A DNA stretch of 43,007 nt from positions 1 through 43,007 of the forward strand of contig CAILKS010000022.1 of NCBI GenBank assembly GCA_903834855.1, given 5' to 3'. Positions within the stretch are counted from its first letter, which is position 1, and each line of letters starts with the position of its first letter. This DNA is from an uncultured bacterium. GTDB lineage: Bacteria; Patescibacteriota; Minisyncoccia; Phycocordibacterales; UBA5272. The position numbers were made by a program, and so were the translations under genes. A model generated the notes under the pieces. That model was not told where the DNA came from. It did not search any database and saw nothing but the letters and a program-made list of their open reading frames with translations. Shown piece by piece: positions 39,415 to 43,007 of this stretch.

Positions 39415-40407
39415 ATGGAAAAGTCTTATGACATAATAGCAATTGGAGATACGGTTGTTGATGTATTTATCAAACTTGATGTTGGTCATGTTCAAGAAAC
39501 AGCAACTGGAGCTGAATTATGTTTACCTTATGGTGCCAAAATCCCATATGTTTCTGCAGTTCCAATCCCAGCTGTTGGGAATAGTGCAAACGCTGCAGTG
39601 TCTGCCTCACGACTTGGACTATCAAGTGCTTTAATTACATTTTTAGGAAAAGATGAACATGGGAAGGAATGTCTAGATAGATTAAATGAAGAAAAAGTTA
39701 GTACAGAATTTATTACACAAGAAGATGGTAAGCCAACAAATTATCATTATGTACTTTGGTATGGAGATGACCGTACAATATTAATAAAACATGCGGATTT
39801 TCTTGAAAAATTACCAGAAAACCTTACTCCACCCCAATGGCTTTATCTTTCTTCTCTTGGTGCTCATACTGAAGAATTTCATGATGAAATTACAGATTAT
39901 GTAGAAAAAAATCCCGATGTAAAACTTGCCTTTCAGCCAGGGACTTTCCAATTAAAAATTCATGATGAATTAATTGATTTATATAAACGAGTAGCAGTAC
40001 TTTGTATGAATAAAGAAGAGGCGCAGGAAATTTTAAAAACTCCTGATGAACACGAAATGAAAATGTTGCTTGATGGATTAGAATCTTTTGGACCAAAAAC
40101 AGTTATCATAACTGATGGCCATAGTGGCGCTTATATGAAATATGAAAATACATATTTCAATATGCCGATATTCCCTGACATTGCCCCTCCACTTGAACGT
40201 ACTGGCGCTGGGGACGCTTTCTTTTCAACATTCATTTCATATCTTGCAAAAGGATTTGACCCAGCATATGCAATTAGACGTGCTCCAATAAATAGTATGA
40301 ATGTCGTGCAACATGTCGGTGCTCAAGAAGGACTTTTAACAGAATCTGCGATTGAAGAATTATTAAAAAAAGCTCCGGAGGATTACCAACTAAAAATACT
40401 GGAGTAA
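39415..40407 (+). CDS. PfkB-family sugar kinase
   Basis: A 330-residue ribokinase-fold kinase. N-terminal IAIGDTVVDVFIKL, GNSANAAVSASRLGLSSALITFLGKDEHG (substrate-binding GG-like segment, here G-N-S-A-N), and C-terminal ERTGAGDAFFSTFISYLAKG with the catalytic Asp of GAGD, plus NSMNVVQHVGAQEG. The sugar cannot be assigned: ribokinase, fructokinase, 6-phosphofructokinase or nucleoside kinase are all possible. Its position divergent from aldolase and near transketolase suggests sugar-phosphate metabolism. Confidence 0.9.
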   Translation: MEKSYDIIAIGDTVVDVFIKLDVGHVQETATGAELCLPYGAKIPYVSAVPIPAVGNSANAAVSASRLGLSSALITFLGKDEHGKECLDRLNEEKVSTEFITQEDGKPTNYHYVLWYGDDRTILIKHADFLEKLPENLTPPQWLYLSSLGAHTEEFHDEITDYVEKNPDVKLAFQPGTFQLKIHDELIDLYKRVAVLCMNKEEAQEILKTPDEHEMKMLLDGLESFGPKTVIITDGHSGAYMKYENTYFNMPIFPDIAPPLERTGAGDAFFSTFISYLAKGFDPAYAIRRAPINSMNVVQHVGAQEGLLTESAIEELLKKAPEDYQLKILE

Positions 40408-40418
40408 TAAAGCTTTCG

Positions 40419-40447
40419 TTGACAATTAAAGACCTGAGGAGTAGTAT
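40419..40447 (+). promoter_or_regulatory. Promoter of the 168-residue membrane-protein gene
   Basis: TTGACA, 17-bp spacer, TAGTAT. The predicted start leaves a 5' UTR of about 55-60 nt, in contrast to the leaderless neighbours. Confidence 0.65.
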
Positions 40448-40511
40448 CAAGTCGGTTCTATATTTTGTTTAAAGAACTAAGTTGTAAGTTTTGTTTAAAA
40501 GGAGAATTATC

Positions 40512-41018
40512 GTGAACTTTATTTTTATAGCTTGTCTTGTGTTTCTTGTTCTTTGTTTCTTTGACTTCCTCGTAATAAGGAAACGTAAAGGGAAATTTTT
40601 TCCATTTGGCTTCTTTGTTGGTTTTGTATTACCTGGATTTGTGTGTGGAGTAATCCTGGCCGTATTTATGGGTGCACTCGCCGACAAAGAAGATCGTATG
40701 GTCTCTTTTACGCCGATTGTGAGCATGAAAAATGTCCAATCGGAAAAAGGGTCATACTTTCTAGCTAGCGGTAATAGCTGGACCGCACCCTATTACGAGT
40801 ATTACAAAAAAACGGCCTCTGGTTATCAGCTAGACCGCATAAATGCCGATACTGAAGGCATCACCATCACCGAATCAAATACCTTGCCCCCGACACTCAA
40901 AGTCTACGAAACTTTCGTGACGAGAGAGTATCGGAATTGGTCTTTCTATCTCAGTGACAAAAAATACCAATTTACTGTCCCTGAAGGGACACTCAAAAAG
41001 GGATTTAATTTGAATTAA
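40512..41018 (+). CDS. Hypothetical membrane protein, 168 residues
   Basis: Starts at GTG 40512, 7 nt after AAGGAG; the frame opens at TTG 40491 but that would place the Shine-Dalgarno sequence inside the gene. Two hydrophobic helices (NFIFIACLVFLVLCFFDFLVI and FFVGFVLPGFVCGVILAVFMGAL) are separated by the basic loop RKRKGKFFPF; an exported C-terminal domain of about 110 residues follows, rich in Tyr/Thr/Ser. No family recognised. Codon use is GC-richer than in neighbours. A single-gene unit with promoter, UTR and terminator. Confidence 0.78.
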   Translation: MNFIFIACLVFLVLCFFDFLVIRKRKGKFFPFGFFVGFVLPGFVCGVILAVFMGALADKEDRMVSFTPIVSMKNVQSEKGSYFLASGNSWTAPYYEYYKKTASGYQLDRINADTEGITITESNTLPPTLKVYETFVTREYRNWSFYLSDKKYQFTVPEGTLKKGFNLN

Positions 41019-41040
41019 TTCAACAATCCTTGCCCAAACG

Positions 41041-41067
41041 AAAAGCCCCGCAACGCGGGGCTTTTTT
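41041..41067. terminator. Bidirectional terminator
   Basis: AAAAGCCCCGC-aac-GCGGGGCTTTTTT. A-run and T-run on either side let it serve both the plus-strand unknown gene and the minus-strand transketolase, whose stop is 11 nt away. Confidence 0.9.
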
Positions 41068-41077
41068 AATGTTTAAA

Positions 41078-42058
41078 TTACACCACTCTCTTAATTTTCT
41101 CCACAATATGTTTTGCAGATAATCCATACTCATCATAAAGTTCTTGCATCTTTCCACTCTGACCAAATCTATCCTCAACTCCAATACGAATTACTTTCAT
41201 TGGATTATGTTCCGCTAAATATTCTGTTACAGCACTTCCTAGTCCACCGTTTGACTGATGTTCTTCTAAAGTCACAACTGCTCTAACCCCGCGAGCAAAT
41301 CTCAAAAGAAAAGCTGTATCGAGTGGTTTAACTTGTGGCATATTCACAACCGTAACACCAATGCCTTCTTTTTCTAATTCCTTTGCTGCTTTTATCGCTT
41401 CATAAATAATAGGCCCACAAGCAACTATTCCGACTGATAATCCAAACTCTCCTTCTTTTCTTTTTGGAACATACATTATATAAGCTTTCTTTGGTGAAAA
41501 ACTATAATCATCAGGAAGAATGAGTGGGGTATTCTCACGAGTTAAACGTAAATAAGCCGGTGTTTTTGTCGTTGCAATATATTTTGTAATCTCTCTGGCC
41601 TCAACTGCATCACAAGGAACATATACTTCCATATTTGGAATCAATCTCATAAGCGCTATATCTTCTAAAGCTTGATGAGTCGCACCATCAGGGCCAACTG
41701 ATATACCAGCATGTGCTCCAACTATTTTTACGGGTACATTATTATAAGCAATAGTGGTACGAATTTGTTCCCAATTTCTTCCAGGAGAAAACATTGCATA
41801 ACTCGCCATAAAAGGAATTTTTCCCATTGAGGCTAAACCACTTGCCACTCCTGACATTGCTTGCTCTGTAATTCCCATTTCAAAAAATCGTAAAGGAAAT
41901 TTATCTTTAAATAAATTCATTTTTACACTATCGGTTAAATCTGCACAGAGCGCAACGACACGTGAGTCTTTTTCTCCAGCAATAACCAAACCATCACCAA
42001 ATCCTTCACGGGTTGATTTTTCTTCTTCTTTTGGGGTAAATAAAGTTGTGCGTAGCAT
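41078..42058 (-). CDS. Transketolase, C-terminal subunit
   Basis: A 326-residue protein with the pyrimidine-binding and C-terminal domains of transketolase: FFEMGITEQAMSGVASGLASMGKIPFMASYAMFSP holds the catalytic Glu that activates thiamine diphosphate; HAGISVGPDGATHQALEDIALMR and VTLEEHQSNGGLGSAV are typical. It needs the N-terminal subunit encoded 5 bp upstream. Split transketolases are known in archaea and several bacteria. The enzyme moves two-carbon units in the pentose-phosphate pathway. Its start lacks a Shine-Dalgarno sequence; coupling to the upstream gene is likely. Confidence 0.94.
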   Translation of the reverse strand: MLRTTLFTPKEEEKSTREGFGDGLVIAGEKDSRVVALCADLTDSVKMNLFKDKFPLRFFEMGITEQAMSGVASGLASMGKIPFMASYAMFSPGRNWEQIRTTIAYNNVPVKIVGAHAGISVGPDGATHQALEDIALMRLIPNMEVYVPCDAVEAREITKYIATTKTPAYLRLTRENTPLILPDDYSFSPKKAYIMYVPKRKEGEFGLSVGIVACGPIIYEAIKAAKELEKEGIGVTVVNMPQVKPLDTAFLLRFARGVRAVVTLEEHQSNGGLGSAVTEYLAEHNPMKVIRIGVEDRFGQSGKMQELYDEYGLSAKHIVEKIKRVV

Positions 42059-42063
42059 ATATT

Positions 42064-42930
42064 TTAGGCCTCTCCGTGGGTTATTTTTCCACGTAAAGTC
42101 CTTATCTCTTTCAATGCAATTTTTGCCAATTCTTCATCTGGAGTTTTTCCATGCCATCTATAATCTCCCTCGATTGAAGAGATTCCTTTTCCTGGAATAG
42201 TGTGAGCAATAATTACCGTTGGTTTATCGAGCGAACTTTTTGCCATTCCAACAGCGTGAACAATATCACGAAAATCATGTCCATTTATTTCAATAGCATG
42301 CAAATTAAAACTTTCTATTTTATCTTTCAAAGATTCCAGTGGTAAAACTGTTTCTGTATAACCATCAATCTGAATAGTATTTCTATCGATAATAGTTATG
42401 ACATTATTTACTTTAAATTTACCGAGATGAAGTAACGATTCCCACACTTGTCCTTCATTCATTTCTCCATCACCCATTAAACAATAAATATATCTCTCTG
42501 GTTTATGATTATCTATTCTATCAGCAAGTGCCATACCAATTGCCTGAGATAATCCGCAACCAAGTGGACCAGATGTTACTTCAACACCAGGAAGTGATTC
42601 ACGGTGTGGATGCCCTTGAAGACGCGAACCAAACCTGCGCAATGTTTTAAGTTCAGATACAGAAAAATATCCAGCATGAGCAAGTGAAGCATATAAAACT
42701 GGTGCGATATGACCATTAGATAAAATTACTCTATCTCTTTCTTTCCAAGCTGGATGTTCTGGATTGTGATTAAGTAATCTAAAATATAAACATGTAAAAA
42801 TATCCGCCATATCAAGTGAACCAGCAGTGTGCCCACTCTTCGCCTCAAGTAACATTTTAATTATACTTTCACGAATATCCTCAGCACGAAGAGTTAGCGC
42901 TTGTATTTCTACATCAGTGATTGAATGCAT
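42064..42930 (-). CDS. Transketolase, N-terminal subunit
   Basis: 288 residues from the ATG at 42930. The diphosphate-binding domain: SGHTAGSLDMADIFTCLYF, VILSNGHIAPVLYASLAHAG, HPHRESLPGVEVTSGPLGCGLSQAIGMA, and the metal-binding CLMGDGEMNEGQVWESLLHLGKFKVNNVITIIDRN (GDG to N). The eight further upstream codons in the open frame lie over the promoter and are excluded: TGC-TATACT ends 6 nt before this ATG. First gene of a two-gene operon with the C-terminal subunit. Confidence 0.95.
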   Translation of the reverse strand: MHSITDVEIQALTLRAEDIRESIIKMLLEAKSGHTAGSLDMADIFTCLYFRLLNHNPEHPAWKERDRVILSNGHIAPVLYASLAHAGYFSVSELKTLRRFGSRLQGHPHRESLPGVEVTSGPLGCGLSQAIGMALADRIDNHKPERYIYCLMGDGEMNEGQVWESLLHLGKFKVNNVITIIDRNTIQIDGYTETVLPLESLKDKIESFNLHAIEINGHDFRDIVHAVGMAKSSLDKPTVIIAHTIPGKGISSIEGDYRWHGKTPDEELAKIALKEIRTLRGKITHGEA

Positions 42931-42936
42931 GAGTAT

Positions 42937-42942
42937 AGTATA
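42937..42942 (-). promoter_or_regulatory. -10 hexamer of the transketolase operon, leaderless spacing
   Basis: TGC-TATACT on the minus strand, 6 nt from the ATG at 42930, nearly identical to the site at 15883. Confidence 0.65.
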
Positions 42943-42950
42943 GCAGAAAT

Positions 42951-42981
42951 ACAATTTTCAATTTTCAATTTTCAATTTTCA
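42951..42981. repeat. Heptameric array, TTTTCAA theme
   Basis: Four successive TTTTCAA steps directly upstream of the transketolase promoter, at the window's right edge. Confidence 0.85.
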
Positions 42982-43007
42982 AAGTGGATACGAAATACCT
43001 TAATAAT

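Noticed and set aside
40491..40511. TTG start of the membrane-protein gene at 40491
   Set aside because: The Shine-Dalgarno AAGGAG lies downstream of it, correctly spaced for GTG 40512.

Overview
The window looks like an AT-rich chromosomal segment of a Candidate Phyla Radiation (Patescibacteria, Parcubacteria-like) bacterium. This is inferred from gene content: a DnaE carrying an intein, ribonuclease J, a transketolase split into two genes, a shortened UvrC, a FemAB/MurE pair, a class I ribonucleotide reductase, and many short lineage-specific proteins. No rRNA, tRNA, CRISPR array, prophage or insertion sequence was seen. TAA, TAG and TGA all act as stops, so the standard code fits.

Layout. 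1-2.0 kb: the 5' part of a secreted collagen-like protein and rnhB, both minus strand. 2.0-13.6 kb, plus strand: a four-helix-bundle protein gene between repeat arrays, dnaE with a 426-residue intein, secG, a peptide-binding lipoprotein-like protein, ribonuclease J, an MFS transporter and an RluB/RsuA-type pseudouridine synthase. 13.6-14.9 kb: a gene-poor stretch with a candidate non-coding RNA and several copies of a palindromic repeat. 14.9-31.8 kb, mostly minus strand: a Ddl-like ATP-grasp enzyme, an FKBP isomerase, nrdB, nrdA, uvrC, uvrA, a membrane-anchored unknown, a MurE-like ligase with a FemAB-like transferase, a toxin-antitoxin pair and uvrB. 31.8-43 kb: tgt, a SpoT-like HD hydrolase, malic enzyme, a VIT-family transporter, a DMT transporter, Nudix, HicBA, class II aldolase, a PfkB kinase, an unknown membrane protein and the two transketolase halves.

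Themes. DNA repair and nucleotide supply (UvrABC, NrdAB, DnaE, RNase HII), cell-wall assembly (Ddl-like, MurE-like, FemAB-like) and a reduced central carbon metabolism (aldolase, PfkB kinase, transketolase, malic enzyme) are all represented. At least ten genes have a -10 hexamer ending exactly 6 nt before the ATG, so their mRNAs are probably leaderless. In contrast, four plus-strand genes between minus-strand housekeeping genes have a 5' UTR, a Shine-Dalgarno sequence and their own intrinsic terminator.

The most unusual content is between genes. First, there is a family of about 120-180 bp nested palindromes with a conserved core (CGTAC, 5-6 nt, GTACG), conserved flanking words and arms that differ between copies yet stay self-complementary within each copy. 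They sit next to gene 3' ends. Second, most intergenic spaces hold 7-nt-period quasi-repeats of many different themes, often as inverted pairs, and the same pattern occurs in frame inside dnaE, tgt and the collagen-like gene. Three candidate structured RNAs with promoters and terminators are also described.
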